Part shown: one piece after another, positions 8,652 through 18,109 of the stretch
Layout of the letters: each line of letters begins with the position of its first letter
How positions within the stretch are numbered: position 1 is the first letter of the stretch
DNA from: SYAN01 sp049459795
GTDB taxonomy: Bacteria; Actinomycetota; Actinomycetes; Nanopelagicales; Nanopelagicaceae
Length of the DNA stretch: 64,000 nt
Assembly (NCBI GenBank): GCA_049459795.1
Contig: JBMUDS010000003.1
Coordinates: 1-64,000 of the forward strand
Reading direction: 5' to 3'
Made by a program: the position numbers and the translations under genes
The notes under the pieces: generated by a model
Databases searched by the model: none
What the model saw: only the letters and a program-made list of their open reading frames with translations
Told to the model about the DNA's origin: nothing

Positions 8652-10427
8652 GTGCTTCGCACTCATCAGGCAGGTGAATTACGTATTCACCAGGTCGGCA
8701 CAGAAGTGACGCTCACTGGATGGGTCGCGAGACGGCGTGATCACGGAGGAGTCGCATTCATCGACCTTCGAGATGCATCCGGAAACGTCCAGGTCGTCAT
8801 CAGTGATGAGAGTGTGGCGAGCCGACTTCGTTCCGAGTTCTGCGTCAAAGTCGAAGGAATCGTCGAAAAACGGCCAGCGGGGAATGAGAACTCTGAAATT
8901 CCGACTGGCGAGATCGAAGTGATCTGTAAGAACTTGGTTGTGTTAAGTGAATCAGCCCCGCTTCCTTTCCCGGTAGATAGTGGCGAAACCATCAATGTCG
9001 GTGAAGAGGTGCGCTATAAGTACCGCTACCTTGATTTGCGCCGCGAAATACCGGCCAAGAACTTACGTCTTCGATCGAAGATCACCTCTTCGATTCGGCG
9101 GAGCATGGATTCGATGGACTTCTTGGAGATCGAGACTCCTTATCTGACGCGCTCTACTCCTGAGGGCGCTCGGGACTTCCTCGTCCCGGTTCGATTACAA
9201 CCCGGTTCTTGGTATGCATTGCCACAGTCACCACAACTCTTCAAGCAATTGTTGATGGTCGCTGGAATGGAAAAGTACTACCAGATCGCGCGGTGCTTCC
9301 GCGATGAGGACTTCAGAGCTGATCGACAACCGGAGTTCACTCAGCTTGATATCGAGATGTCATTCGTCGATCAAGACGACGTTATTGCAGTGACGGAACG
9401 AATCCTCTCTGACCTCTTCAAGGATGTCCTCGGTGTCACCATTCCTTTGCCGATTCCGCATATGACATATCGAGATGCGATGGATCGATATGGGTCCGAT
9501 AAACCGGACTTGCGATTCGGGCTAGAGCTCATCGACATGACGAAGTACTTCAGCTCCACTGCCTTCCGCGTCTTCCAGGCATCTTATGTAGGCGCAGTGA
9601 TCATGCCTGGTGGGGCGAATTCGCCACGCAGGGAATTGGATGCCTGGCAGGAATGGGCGAAATCTCGTGGCGCTAAGGGACTGGCTTACATATTGGTCGG
9701 AGACGATGGATCACTGAGCGGTCCCGTGGCCAAGAACCTCTCCGAGGCGGAGAACGCAGGTATCGTCGCGGCGACTGGAGCAGCCTTCGGCGATGCGATC
9801 TTCTTCGCAGCTGGCGAGAAGTCGTCTTCGCAGAATCTTTTAGGTGCAGTGAGACTTGAGATCGGCAGAAGAGTAAATCTCATTGACGAGAAGAGTTGGA
9901 ATTTTCTTTGGGTCGTTGATGCGCCAATGTTCGAAGCGACAGAGGAAGGTGGATGGACAGCGGTCCATCATCCATTCACTGGCCCTAAGCCGGAGTTCGA
10001 GTCGACTTTCGACAGAGATCCCGCTGGAGCGCTTGCATATGCTTATGACATCGTGCTCAATGGAAACGAGATCGGTGGTGGTTCGATAAGAATTCATCGC
10101 CGAGATATCCAAGAACGCGTCTTCTCTGTGATCGGCTTGAGTGAGAGCGAAGCCCAGTCCAAGTTCGGATTCCTCCTTGAGGCTTTTTCATATGGCCCGC
10201 CACCTCATGGTGGTATCGCATTAGGTGTGGATAGGTTGGCAGCGTTGATGGCTGGGGCCGACTCGATCCGAGAAGTGATCGCTTTTCCGAAGACTTCAAG
10301 TGGCGGCGATCCGCTCACAGGTGCGCCGACTCCCATCACTCCTGCTCAGCGCAAGGAGAGTGGTGTTGATGCGGAACCAGAGTCCAAGCATTCCGGCTCG
10401 AAGGATGCCTCAGAGGTCAAGGGGTAA
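8652..10427 (+). CDS. aspS: Aspartate-tRNA(Asp/Asn) ligase
   Basis: 591 residues, GTG start. Class II synthetase with an N-terminal OB-fold anticodon-binding domain, a catalytic domain containing FRDEDFRADRQPEFTQLD (about 216-233), a bacterial GAD insertion domain, and motif 3 near the end (GIALGVDRLAALMAG). The OB domain reads ARRRDHGGVAF, with histidine at residue 31. In characterised bacterial AspRS enzymes a histidine here goes with relaxed specificity (charging both tRNA-Asp and tRNA-Asn), which would imply a GatCAB transamidase elsewhere in the genome; that is inference. rarA and rpsD, often found after aspS in actinobacteria, are absent here. Confidence 0.93.
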   Translation: MLRTHQAGELRIHQVGTEVTLTGWVARRRDHGGVAFIDLRDASGNVQVVISDESVASRLRSEFCVKVEGIVEKRPAGNENSEIPTGEIEVICKNLVVLSESAPLPFPVDSGETINVGEEVRYKYRYLDLRREIPAKNLRLRSKITSSIRRSMDSMDFLEIETPYLTRSTPEGARDFLVPVRLQPGSWYALPQSPQLFKQLLMVAGMEKYYQIARCFRDEDFRADRQPEFTQLDIEMSFVDQDDVIAVTERILSDLFKDVLGVTIPLPIPHMTYRDAMDRYGSDKPDLRFGLELIDMTKYFSSTAFRVFQASYVGAVIMPGGANSPRRELDAWQEWAKSRGAKGLAYILVGDDGSLSGPVAKNLSEAENAGIVAATGAAFGDAIFFAAGEKSSSQNLLGAVRLEIGRRVNLIDEKSWNFLWVVDAPMFEATEEGGWTAVHHPFTGPKPEFESTFDRDPAGALAYAYDIVLNGNEIGGGSIRIHRRDIQERVFSVIGLSESEAQSKFGFLLEAFSYGPPPHGGIALGVDRLAALMAGADSIREVIAFPKTSSGGDPLTGAPTPITPAQRKESGVDAEPESKHSGSKDASEVKG

Positions 10428-10430
10428 CCT
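10425..10430 (+). promoter_or_regulatory. Putative -10 element (TAACCT) overlapping the aspS stop codon
   Basis: TAACCT begins with the TAA stop of aspS and ends 6 bases before the next ATG at 10437. There is no Shine-Dalgarno sequence. A leaderless transcript for the DUF948 gene is predicted. Confidence 0.45.
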
Positions 10431-10436
10431 TTCCTC

Positions 10437-10877
10437 ATGAGTGCAGGTGGAATCGCAGCAATCATCGCTGCCTCAGGTCTCTTGGTCATCGCGATAGCGG
10501 TCGCCTACGCCGTCATACGGTTAGGGCGGGCGATCGACGAAGTTGGAGCATCTGTCAAGGCGATCACGGCAGACACGACTCCATTGCTGGAGGAAGCGAC
10601 CACGACGGTTCGGCTTGTCAATGGTCCGCTACAAAGCGTCAATAACATCACCAAAGCAGCCGAAGATCTCACTTCCAAGGTGACAGGTGCTGCGACTGAC
10701 TTCCTCGATAAGAACGCCGTAGCCTTGAAATTGCTGGGTACGGTCGTCTCAGCTGCGACGAGTAAGAGGCGTTCGGGAAGTCGTACCAATACAAAGACGA
10801 ATCAGAACTCATCCCGCTCGAGCAAAGGTCGTGGCAAGGCGAAGCGAAGTACCTACGACGAAGATGAAGAGTTCTAA
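10437..10877 (+). CDS. DUF948 domain-containing membrane-anchored protein
   Basis: 146 residues. A single N-terminal hydrophobic helix (about residues 4-27, GGIAAIIAASGLLVIAIAVAYAVI) is followed by an amphipathic stretch with regularly spaced valine, threonine and alanine typical of DUF948, and by a serine-, lysine- and arginine-rich low-complexity tail (about 105-140). The protein is probably anchored in the membrane with a cytoplasmic coiled-coil-like tail. Function is unknown. Its position directly upstream of alaS is conserved in many actinobacteria. It is probably leaderless and co-transcribed with alaS, which starts 7 bases after its stop. Confidence 0.8.
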   Translation: MSAGGIAAIIAASGLLVIAIAVAYAVIRLGRAIDEVGASVKAITADTTPLLEEATTTVRLVNGPLQSVNNITKAAEDLTSKVTGAATDFLDKNAVALKLLGTVVSAATSKRRSGSRTNTKTNQNSSRSSKGRGKAKRSTYDEDEEF

Positions 10878-10883
10878 CCACTC

Positions 10884-13559
10884 GTGAACTCAGCTGAGAT
10901 CCGTAACAGATGGTTGAACTTCTTCGAATCTGGTAATCGTCAGGGTTTGACTCACACCGTCGTCCCATCGGCATCCTTGGTCCTCAATGATCCGAATCTC
11001 CTACTCGTCAACGCTGGGATGGTGCCGTTCAAGCCGTTCTTCTTGGGGGAGTTGACTCCACCTTATAGTCGCGCCACTTCGGTGCAGAAGTGCGTTCGCA
11101 CCCTTGATATCGATGAGGTCGGTAAGACCACCCGCCATGCATCGTTCTTTCAGATGTGTGGCAATTTCTCGTTTGGTGACTATTTCAAGGAAGGTGCAAT
11201 CTCACTCGCGTGGGAATTGTTGACGAGAAGCCAGAGCGATGGTGGTTACGGATTCGATCCGGCTCGACTTTGGGTCACGGTTTATCACGATGATGATGAG
11301 GCAGCAGACATCTGGCACGAACAGGTCGGAGTACCTAAGGACCGGATCCAACGTCGTGGCATGGCGGACAACTTCTGGTCGATGGGCGTGCCCGGTCCAT
11401 GTGGACCTTGTAGCGAGATCTATTTCGATCGCGGACCTGAATATGGACGTGAGGGTGGACCGATCGCTGATGAGGATCGTTACCTTGAGATTTGGAATCT
11501 CGTCTTCATGCAGAACATCAGAGGCGACGGGCCTGGAAAAGAAGGCTATCCAATCATCGGCGAACTGCCAGCGAAGAACATCGATACTGGCCTGGGCCTC
11601 GAAAGAACTGCAGCGATCTTGCAGGGAGTAGAGAACATCTACGAGATCGATACGACCAGCATCATCCTCAGGCGAGCATCTGAATTGACTGGGGTGCGCT
11701 ACGGCAGTGACTCGAAGAGTGACGTCTCTTTGCGAGTGATCGCTGACCATGCGCGGACAGCGGCGATGTTGATCGGTGATGGAGTAACTCCTGGAAATGA
11801 AGGCCGTGGATATGTGCTTCGCCGGATGATGCGGCGAGTCGTTCGAAATATGCGGCTGCTTGGAAGTGAAGATCCGACCTTGGTGGAGTTGGTGGGATCC
11901 TCGATCGATGCCATGAGTCCGCAGTATCCGGAACTTGAACAGGATCGACGTCGCATCGAAGAGGTAACTGCCGCAGAAGAGAATACCTTTCGCGAGACTC
12001 TCAAGAGCGGAACCCAGATCTTTGATCTCGCTGCGAAGAAGGCAAAGGAGAGCGGTAGCGGAAAGGTTGCGGCTGAGGATGCATTCAGGCTGCACGACAC
12101 ATACGGATTCCCTTTCGATCTCACATTGGAGATGGCTACTGAAGCTGGGTTAGCGATCGATGAGAACGGCTTTCGTGCTTTGATGAAGGAACAAAAGGAG
12201 CGAGCCAAGGCTGACGCTAAAGCCAAGAAGTCTGGTCACACGGACTTAAGCGAATATCGCAAGATCCTTGACAGCAGTTCACTCACTGAGTTCCTTGGAT
12301 ACTCCTTGACCTCTTCGGAGGCACGCGTCGTGGGGATCCTCTCTGATGGTCGATCGGTCTCACATGGATCTGGGACAGTAGAGGTGATACTTGATAGGAC
12401 GCCTTTCTACGCAGAAGGCGGAGGCCAGTTATCGGACCATGGTCAGATACATCTCGGTAACGGAGCAGTAGTCGATATCTTCGATGTGCAATCCCCAGTC
12501 CCCGGACTCTTCGTGCATCGTGGTGAGATCATCGATGGCGAGATCGAAGTCGGGGCCCCAGCCCATGCACAGATAGATATCGATCGACGTTTAGGGATCT
12601 CGCGGGCTCATACCGCAACCCATATGGTCCACAAGGCGTTTCGTGAAGTGTTAGGTGAGACTGCAACACAGGCCGGATCCGAGAATTCACCGGGTAGATT
12701 CCGTTTCGATTTCCCTTCTACTTCGCCGGTGTCGAGTACCGCGCTTGATGAAGTGGAAGGTCGGGTCAATCAATTGCTCCTCTCCAATCTTCCAGTGACG
12801 GCTGCTGAGATGAGCCAGGAAGAAGCACGCGGAATCGGAGCCATGGCCCTTTTCGGCGAGAAGTATGGTGATCGTGTACGTGTTGTGAGTGTTGGAGATT
12901 GGGCGCGTGAACTCTGTGGCGGAACGCACGTTGCGGCATCTGGTGAGTTGGGTCTGGTCAAGATTTTGAGTGAATCATCGATCGGTTCTGGCGTCCGACG
13001 TGTTGAAGCCTTGGTCGGGGTCGATGCGTTCTCCTTCATGGCGCGTGAACACATACTCTTGAATCAGATCAAAGAGATCGTGAAAGTGACGCGAAGCGAG
13101 GAGTTACCGGAGCGAATCGAATCAGTCATTGCAGCATTGAGGGAGGCTGAGAGGTCGCTCTCTGCCATGCGCGTGAATCAACAGATCAAACTGATGCTTC
13201 CCGCAGTGGCGGATGCCGAGGTGGTCGATGGTGCCAGATGGTTCGCACGATCTCTCGATGGGGGTCTTTCAGCGGATGATTTACGTGAGATCGCAGTTGA
13301 ACTTCGAGAGCGGAATCCAGAGGCTGTGATCGTGCTCTCCTCGACGCGCGAAGGGAAAGTCATCCTGGTCGCTGCAGTCGGAAATGCCACGCGATCAGCA
13401 GGTATCAAGGCTGGTGCACTAGTGAAGGCCGGTTCTAAGGTTCTTGGTGGAGGCGGTGGCGGAAAGGACGACTTTGCCCAAGGCGGAGGAGTCGAAGTTG
13501 GACGGATTGAAGAAGCATTCACCGCAATGCGCTCATCTCTCGGTCTTTCTGGTCAATAG
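10884..13559 (+). CDS. alaS: Alanine-tRNA ligase
   Basis: 891 residues, GTG start 7 bases after the DUF948 stop. Class II synthetase charging tRNA-Ala. The N-terminal catalytic core starts ASLVLNDPNLLLVNAGMVPFK. The editing domain carries the zinc-site histidines in RAHTATHMVHKAF (about 574-586) and the CGGTH motif (about 678-682). The C-terminal C-Ala/DHHA1 domain ends with a glycine-rich stretch (VLGGGGGGKDDFAQGGG). All active-site and editing hallmarks are present and the length is standard. The gene heads a tight run into ruvX, mltG and aroE with gaps or overlaps of only a few bases. Confidence 0.95.
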   Translation: MNSAEIRNRWLNFFESGNRQGLTHTVVPSASLVLNDPNLLLVNAGMVPFKPFFLGELTPPYSRATSVQKCVRTLDIDEVGKTTRHASFFQMCGNFSFGDYFKEGAISLAWELLTRSQSDGGYGFDPARLWVTVYHDDDEAADIWHEQVGVPKDRIQRRGMADNFWSMGVPGPCGPCSEIYFDRGPEYGREGGPIADEDRYLEIWNLVFMQNIRGDGPGKEGYPIIGELPAKNIDTGLGLERTAAILQGVENIYEIDTTSIILRRASELTGVRYGSDSKSDVSLRVIADHARTAAMLIGDGVTPGNEGRGYVLRRMMRRVVRNMRLLGSEDPTLVELVGSSIDAMSPQYPELEQDRRRIEEVTAAEENTFRETLKSGTQIFDLAAKKAKESGSGKVAAEDAFRLHDTYGFPFDLTLEMATEAGLAIDENGFRALMKEQKERAKADAKAKKSGHTDLSEYRKILDSSSLTEFLGYSLTSSEARVVGILSDGRSVSHGSGTVEVILDRTPFYAEGGGQLSDHGQIHLGNGAVVDIFDVQSPVPGLFVHRGEIIDGEIEVGAPAHAQIDIDRRLGISRAHTATHMVHKAFREVLGETATQAGSENSPGRFRFDFPSTSPVSSTALDEVEGRVNQLLLSNLPVTAAEMSQEEARGIGAMALFGEKYGDRVRVVSVGDWARELCGGTHVAASGELGLVKILSESSIGSGVRRVEALVGVDAFSFMAREHILLNQIKEIVKVTRSEELPERIESVIAALREAERSLSAMRVNQQIKLMLPAVADAEVVDGARWFARSLDGGLSADDLREIAVELRERNPEAVIVLSSTREGKVILVAAVGNATRSAGIKAGALVKAGSKVLGGGGGGKDDFAQGGGVEVGRIEEAFTAMRSSLGLSGQ

Positions 13560-13561
13560 AA

Positions 13562-14026
13562 ATGTCATCAGGAGCGGACTCGTCGATTGCGCGAGGACGA
13601 CGTCTTGCGCTTGATTTCGGTCTAGCGCGCATAGGGGTTGCCGTGAGCGATCCTGATGGACAATTCGCGTTTCCAACAGCGGTCTTGGATGCCCAGGAAT
13701 GGGAACAGGATCTACGTGATCTCATCGCAGAGTATGAACCGATAGTGATCTATGTCGGCTTTCCGATCAATCTCTCCGGAGACGAAGGTAGTTCTTCAAG
13801 TCTGGCACGTGAGTTCGCACTTGAAATCGCTGGGATCTTCACAGGAGAGATCCGTTTGGTGGACGAGAGATTGACGACCAAGAGTGCGTTGAGCGAGCTC
13901 AAAGAAAGCGGAAAGAGCGAGCGCGAGGCAAGGGTGACGATTGATTCGGTGGCTGCGACACATCTCCTAGAAGGTGTGCTTGGCAGCGAACGTAGCCGCA
14001 ACGATTTCGCGGGGAAACGACTCTGA
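13562..14026 (+). CDS. ruvX: Putative pre-16S rRNA nuclease RuvX/YqgF
   Basis: 154 residues. The RNase H-like fold begins LALDFGLARIGVAVSDPDG, with the first catalytic aspartate, followed by YVGFPINLSGDEGSSS, RLVDERLTTKSA, and the final acidic IDSVAATHLLEGVL. YqgF proteins are linked to 16S rRNA 5'-end maturation. It starts 2 bases after the alaS stop, and its TGA overlaps the mltG ATG by one base, so the genes are coupled. The alaS-ruvX-mltG order is conserved in actinobacteria. Confidence 0.9.
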   Translation: MSSGADSSIARGRRLALDFGLARIGVAVSDPDGQFAFPTAVLDAQEWEQDLRDLIAEYEPIVIYVGFPINLSGDEGSSSSLAREFALEIAGIFTGEIRLVDERLTTKSALSELKESGKSEREARVTIDSVAATHLLEGVLGSERSRNDFAGKRL

Positions 14027-15066
14027 TGATCTGGGCGGATTTGAAGCGGCGAGAGAATCGCGTCATTCTGGTAGTCGTCGCACTTCTTATGGTTGTGGTT
14101 ACGTTGGGGCTCCGCGAGATTGCGAATCGGCCGATGGGATATGCAGATTTTCCTGCTGGAGATCCTGGCGAGCGCGTCCTTGTCGTTGTCGAAGAAGGAG
14201 CGACGGGAGAGCAAATCGCTAGGAACCTTGCGCAAGCCGGTGTCATCGCGTCCTGGCAATCCTTCTTCCAGTTGGCGATCTCTGATTCGCGTGCAGGTCG
14301 CATCGCACCAGGTTCATATCGAGTGGATAGTCGGATTCCAGCAGAGACGGCGTTGGAGCAACTTCTCGATAAGGAAAGAATCGTCGGTTTGATCTCGTTA
14401 CGTGATGGCACACGATTGAGTGAAGTGACGGCCATTCTTGAGAGGTTGAATTATGAGAAGGTGAGACAAGCTCTGGAACAGGCATCTCTTCCTGATGGGT
14501 TCGAAGGAAGTTCTCTCGAAGGGTACTTGTATCCGGCTCGATATTCGTTCGAACCTGGACGGAGCGCAGTAGAAGTGATTGAAGCCATGGTGGCACGGTT
14601 CGTACAGGCAACGAAAGACTTAGACCTTCGAAATAACCCTGGTGAATTGACACCAAGTCAAGTCATTACCGTTGCATCGCTCGTAGAAGCAGAAGGAACA
14701 CCTGATGTGTTCGGCAAGATCGCCAGAGTGATCTACAACAGATTGAAGATCGGCATGCCACTGCAGTTGGATGCCACAATCCACTACCTCCAAGGCACAC
14801 GCGGTGAGATATCTGTAACTCTCGAAGAGACGAAGTTGAAAAGCGCGTACAACACCTACCTCAATAGGGGATTACCGCCGGGGCCGATCGGTTCGCCGAC
14901 CCGAAGTGCAATCCTTGCCGCCGCCGAACCCGAGCAAGGTGATTGGCTCTATTTCATCACTGTCGCGCCTCAAGATACTCGTTTCACCCGTTCGTATGAA
15001 GAATTCTTGGAACTGAAAGAGCTCTACCGAGAGAACTATCGAAATGGTCTCTTCGACAATGATTAG
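14026..15066 (+). CDS. mltG: Endolytic murein transglycosylase MltG
   Basis: 346 residues. A membrane anchor lies at about residues 13-28 (VILVVVALLMVVVTLG) after a short basic cytoplasmic end, followed by a LysM-like region and the YceG catalytic domain. The catalytic glutamate is in ASLVEAEGT (about 216-224), and the conserved RVIYNRL and PLQLDATIHYLQG stretches follow. It cleaves nascent glycan strands in the cell wall and is thought to set strand length. The start overlaps the ruvX stop. Near its end it overlaps aroE. Confidence 0.93.
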   Translation: MIWADLKRRENRVILVVVALLMVVVTLGLREIANRPMGYADFPAGDPGERVLVVVEEGATGEQIARNLAQAGVIASWQSFFQLAISDSRAGRIAPGSYRVDSRIPAETALEQLLDKERIVGLISLRDGTRLSEVTAILERLNYEKVRQALEQASLPDGFEGSSLEGYLYPARYSFEPGRSAVEVIEAMVARFVQATKDLDLRNNPGELTPSQVITVASLVEAEGTPDVFGKIARVIYNRLKIGMPLQLDATIHYLQGTRGEISVTLEETKLKSAYNTYLNRGLPPGPIGSPTRSAILAAAEPEQGDWLYFITVAPQDTRFTRSYEEFLELKELYRENYRNGLFDND

Positions 15067-15868
15067 GGCGGCAGTTCTCGGAAAGCCAATCTCACATTCG
15101 TTGTCGCCGATGGTGCATGGGCTGATCTATGAGGCGCTAGGCATCCAGTATCAGTATGAGAGGTACGAGTTAGATGAGGGAGCGGCTCCGCAATTCATCA
15201 AGAGCGCCTTCGATCAAGTAGAGGAAGGATGGACCGGATTCTCGCTCACGATGCCTCTGAAGGAGATCGGCTTCGATATGAGCAGGGAAGTGGATCCCAT
15301 CGCTGTTCGATCTCATTCGATCAATACGATCACACGTGACGGCTGTTTCAATACGGATGTCACAGGACTGCAGCGCGTATTGCGGATGCAGAGTGTCGAT
15401 TTCAATGAGGTGATCGTTCTCGGAAACGGTGCGACTGCCAGATCCGTGTTAGTCGCTATCGAATCGATGGCGAATCTTTCGCGCGTATCCGTTTACCGAA
15501 GGAGCGAGAGTAGGGATGTTCTCCTCACGGGGGCATCCAGATATCCGCTCGTGATCAAAGACCTTTCCGAGTTAGGAAGAAAACATCTGGGTTCCGAAGT
15601 CCTTCTAGTATCGACATTGCCGTCCAGTGCACAGCTAGAAGTCTCCTCACATCTTCTCGGATTCAAAGGGACTTTGCTTGACATCTCCTATGCGCCTTGG
15701 CCGTCTGTCCTTGCCGGAGTCGTCGAGGGAAATGTGATCTCAGGCTTACCAGTGCTTGTCGCACAGGCGATCGATCAGGCGCGAGTATTCACGGCTATGG
15801 ATTTCGATGAAGATGAGCTCCATCGATCCGTCTTGTTATCCACAATCCAGAGAATCACAGCCAGGTAG
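15059..15868 (+). CDS. aroE: Shikimate dehydrogenase
   Basis: About 269 residues. Reduces 3-dehydroshikimate to shikimate with NADPH. The substrate motif GKPISHSLSPMVHG lies at the N-terminus, the catalytic lysine in TMPLKE, the NTDVTGL aspartate follows, and the nucleotide-binding segment reads VLGNGATARSVLVA. The ATG at 15059 fits the family N-terminus (MIRAAVLGKP) and overlaps the mltG stop by 8 bases; an in-frame ATG at 15044 would add five residues and has GAGAG about 10 bases upstream, so it remains possible. It opens a cluster of shikimate-pathway genes. Confidence 0.92.
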   Translation: MIRAAVLGKPISHSLSPMVHGLIYEALGIQYQYERYELDEGAAPQFIKSAFDQVEEGWTGFSLTMPLKEIGFDMSREVDPIAVRSHSINTITRDGCFNTDVTGLQRVLRMQSVDFNEVIVLGNGATARSVLVAIESMANLSRVSVYRRSESRDVLLTGASRYPLVIKDLSELGRKHLGSEVLLVSTLPSSAQLEVSSHLLGFKGTLLDISYAPWPSVLAGVVEGNVISGLPVLVAQAIDQARVFTAMDFDEDELHRSVLLSTIQRITAR

Positions 15869-15881
15869 TTAGAGGTCCTCT

Positions 15882-15887
15882 TACTCT
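15882..15887 (+). promoter_or_regulatory. Putative -10 element (TACTCT) for prepilin peptidase gene
   Basis: TACTCT ends 6 bases before the GTG at 15894. There is no Shine-Dalgarno sequence in the 25-base gap after aroE. Confidence 0.4.
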
Positions 15888-15893
15888 CAATCC

Positions 15894-16337
15894 GTGCATT
15901 TTCATCTATACCTGGCAGTTCTCCTGCTTCTCATCGTCGCCTTCACGGACACCATGCGCCATCGAATACCGAACACGATCTTTGGAGTGGCACTTTTGAT
16001 TCATCTTCTCGCCTGGTTGCTCGGATTTAGATCCTTCGAACTTCGAGTTGGGGCATCTGTTGCCTTTATTCTCATCATCCTTCTCCTTATGCTTTTCGAT
16101 GAAAGTCGGAAAAAGATGATCTCGTTGATCGGGATGGGGGATATTAAGTTAGTAGCGTATGCCATCCTCGTCGTGAGTCCATATCTCTCTGCGCTGGCAT
16201 GGCTCCTTTCGATCTCACTTGCTTCACTCCTTTTCATCGCACTACTTGCATTGCGCGGATATTCGCTTGACGGAAGCCGGATTCCGTTCGCTCCTCCATT
16301 CTTCATGGGAACAGTGGTCGCGCTAGCCATCTCATAG
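15894..16337 (+). CDS. A24-family prepilin peptidase, short form
   Basis: 147 residues, GTG start. Aspartyl membrane protease of the type that trims type IV pilin/prepilin leaders. It keeps the first catalytic aspartate region (FTDTMRHRIPN, near residue 20) and the GxGDxK motif (LIGMGDIKLVAY), with four or five hydrophobic helices around them. The N-terminal methyltransferase domain of full-length PilD is absent, as is usual in actinobacteria. No pilin gene is in the window. Position between aroE and aroC is also seen in mycobacteria, so it may be a conserved stowaway in the aro cluster. Confidence 0.8.
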   Translation: MHFHLYLAVLLLLIVAFTDTMRHRIPNTIFGVALLIHLLAWLLGFRSFELRVGASVAFILIILLLMLFDESRKKMISLIGMGDIKLVAYAILVVSPYLSALAWLLSISLASLLFIALLALRGYSLDGSRIPFAPPFFMGTVVALAIS

Positions 16338-16394
16338 CGTCATCCGAGACTTTAATGACCTTCGCCGTAGCCGTCGCTATGGGAGAATTGGGCA

Positions 16395-17570
16395 ATGCGT
16401 TGGCTCACTGCCGGTGAATCCCATGGTCCGGCCCTTATCGGCGTGATCGAAGGAGTACCTGCTGGACTCTCCCTCACTACCTCCATGGTGAAAGATGAAC
16501 TGGCTCGTCGGAGATTGGGATTCGGGCGAGGAGCCCGGCAAAAGTTCGAACAGGATGAAGTCACGATCCTTTCTGGTGTCAGACATGGCATTACTCAGGG
16601 TGGACCTATTGCCATTCACATAGCGAATACAGAATGGCCGAAGTGGGAGAAAGTGATGGCGGCAGATCCCATTGATGCTGCTGAACTTGAGGGTTTGGCA
16701 CGGAATGAATCACTAACACGTCCGCGTCCAGGTCATGCGGACCTAGTCGGTATGCAAAAGTATGGATTTAAGGATGCCCGTCCCATTCTTGAACGGGCGA
16801 GTGCGAGAGAGACGGCTACGCGAGTCGCACTGGGGACGATTGCTAAGAATCTTCTTCGCGAAGTGGCAGGCGTCGAGATCTTCAGCCACGTCGTCGCAAT
16901 TGGGAGTGTTCTCTCTGAAGATGGCGAGACGCCAGCTTCATCTGATCGGACCGCGATAGATGAGAGTCCAGTCCGTGCTGCTACGGATCCGCTCAGCCAA
17001 GCGATGGTCAAAGAGATCGAGATCGCACATCAAGAGGGTGACACCTTAGGTGGCGTTTTCGAGGTGGTGGTTGAGAATTGCCCTATCGGACTTGGTTCGC
17101 ATGTTCACTGGGATCGCCGGATAGATGCGCGACTTGCTGCCGCGATCATGGGAATTCAAGCGATCAAGGGCGTAGAGATCGGAGACGGATTCAAGACCGC
17201 TGCTCGACGCGGTTCCGTAGCACACGATGAGATCATGAAAGAAGATGGCCTCATCACTCGAGCGAGTAATCGCGCTGGTGGAACTGAGGGCGGAATGACT
17301 ACAGGTGGATTGCTCCGCATTCGAGGCGCGATGAAGCCGATTTCCACAGTACCGAGAGCCCTCAACACGGTCGATGTTGTGACCGGCGAGAATGCGAAGG
17401 CGATCAACCAAAGATCCGATGTATGCGCTGTTCCTGCAGCTGGTGTCATCGGAGAAGCGATGGTTGCCCTGGTTCTAGCTGAAGCGCTTCTCGAGAAGTT
17501 TGGTGGCGATAACGTCGCTGAGACAAAGCGAAACTATCGGAGTTTCCTCGATCATCTCTCGATTCAATGA
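16395..17570 (+). CDS. aroC: Chorismate synthase
   Basis: 391 residues. Converts 5-enolpyruvylshikimate 3-phosphate to chorismate using reduced FMN. Starts RWLTAGESHGPALIGVIEGVPAG; the signatures RPGHADLVGMQKYGFKD and ERASARETATRVA follow, with the central GGTEGGMTTG and later RSDVCAVPAAGVIGEAM stretches. Length is typical. The ATG lacks a Shine-Dalgarno sequence; GAGAAT, an imperfect -10 with an upstream TGG, ends 6 bases before it. aroK overlaps its stop by 4 bases. Confidence 0.95.
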   Translation: MRWLTAGESHGPALIGVIEGVPAGLSLTTSMVKDELARRRLGFGRGARQKFEQDEVTILSGVRHGITQGGPIAIHIANTEWPKWEKVMAADPIDAAELEGLARNESLTRPRPGHADLVGMQKYGFKDARPILERASARETATRVALGTIAKNLLREVAGVEIFSHVVAIGSVLSEDGETPASSDRTAIDESPVRAATDPLSQAMVKEIEIAHQEGDTLGGVFEVVVENCPIGLGSHVHWDRRIDARLAAAIMGIQAIKGVEIGDGFKTAARRGSVAHDEIMKEDGLITRASNRAGGTEGGMTTGGLLRIRGAMKPISTVPRALNTVDVVTGENAKAINQRSDVCAVPAAGVIGEAMVALVLAEALLEKFGGDNVAETKRNYRSFLDHLSIQ

Positions 17571-18109
17571 GCCGTCTATCTGGCGATGAACAAGCGATCG
17601 TGCTCATTGGTCCGCCAGGAGCAGGGAAGACGACCGTGGGCGGTCTGCTTGCTCGGGATCTAAAGGTGCCGTTCGCAGACTCCGACCGACTCATTGAGGA
17701 TGAACTTGGAAAGAAGATCGCTGATATCTTCGTAGAGGATGGAGAGCCATTCTTTAGAGAGTACGAGAGTCGTATCGTCGTCGACTTACTCGATGATCCG
17801 AAAGGAGTGATCGCTCTCGGAGGAGGTGCAGTCTTGAGCCAGGCGGTTCAAGATTCGCTTGCCGATTGTCGCGATCGAGGTGTCGATGTGATCTTCCTTG
17901 ATGTCGGTATCGGTCACGCTGCGCCAAGGGTCGGATTCAACAAAGAACGACCACTACTGATGGTCAATCCTCGCGCAAGCTGGCAAGAGCTGATGAATAA
18001 GCGGCGTCCGATCTATGAGCGAATCTGCCATCGCACCATCGATACCAATGGGTGCACTCCTGAGGAAGTAGTAGCGAAGATCATGGCTAGCAGGAGTGAT
18101 GCGATATGA
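17567..18109 (+). CDS. aroK: Shikimate kinase
   Basis: 180 residues. Phosphorylates shikimate at the 3-hydroxyl. The P-loop GPPGAGKTT (about 15-23), the shikimate-binding DSD motif (FADSDRLIE), the FREYE arginine, and the GGGAV glycine motif are all visible, and the lid arginine lies in NKERPLL. Length is normal for a monofunctional enzyme. ATGA overlaps join it to aroC upstream and aroB downstream, so the three genes form a translationally coupled unit. Confidence 0.94.
   Translation: MSRLSGDEQAIVLIGPPGAGKTTVGGLLARDLKVPFADSDRLIEDELGKKIADIFVEDGEPFFREYESRIVVDLLDDPKGVIALGGGAVLSQAVQDSLADCRDRGVDVIFLDVGIGHAAPRVGFNKERPLLMVNPRASWQELMNKRRPIYERICHRTIDTNGCTPEEVVAKIMASRSDAI

Noticed and set aside
11202..12095. 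Long open frame antisense to alaS
   Set aside because: Lies wholly inside alaS on the opposite strand, has no recognisable domain or initiation signal, and its composition mirrors the codon pattern of alaS.
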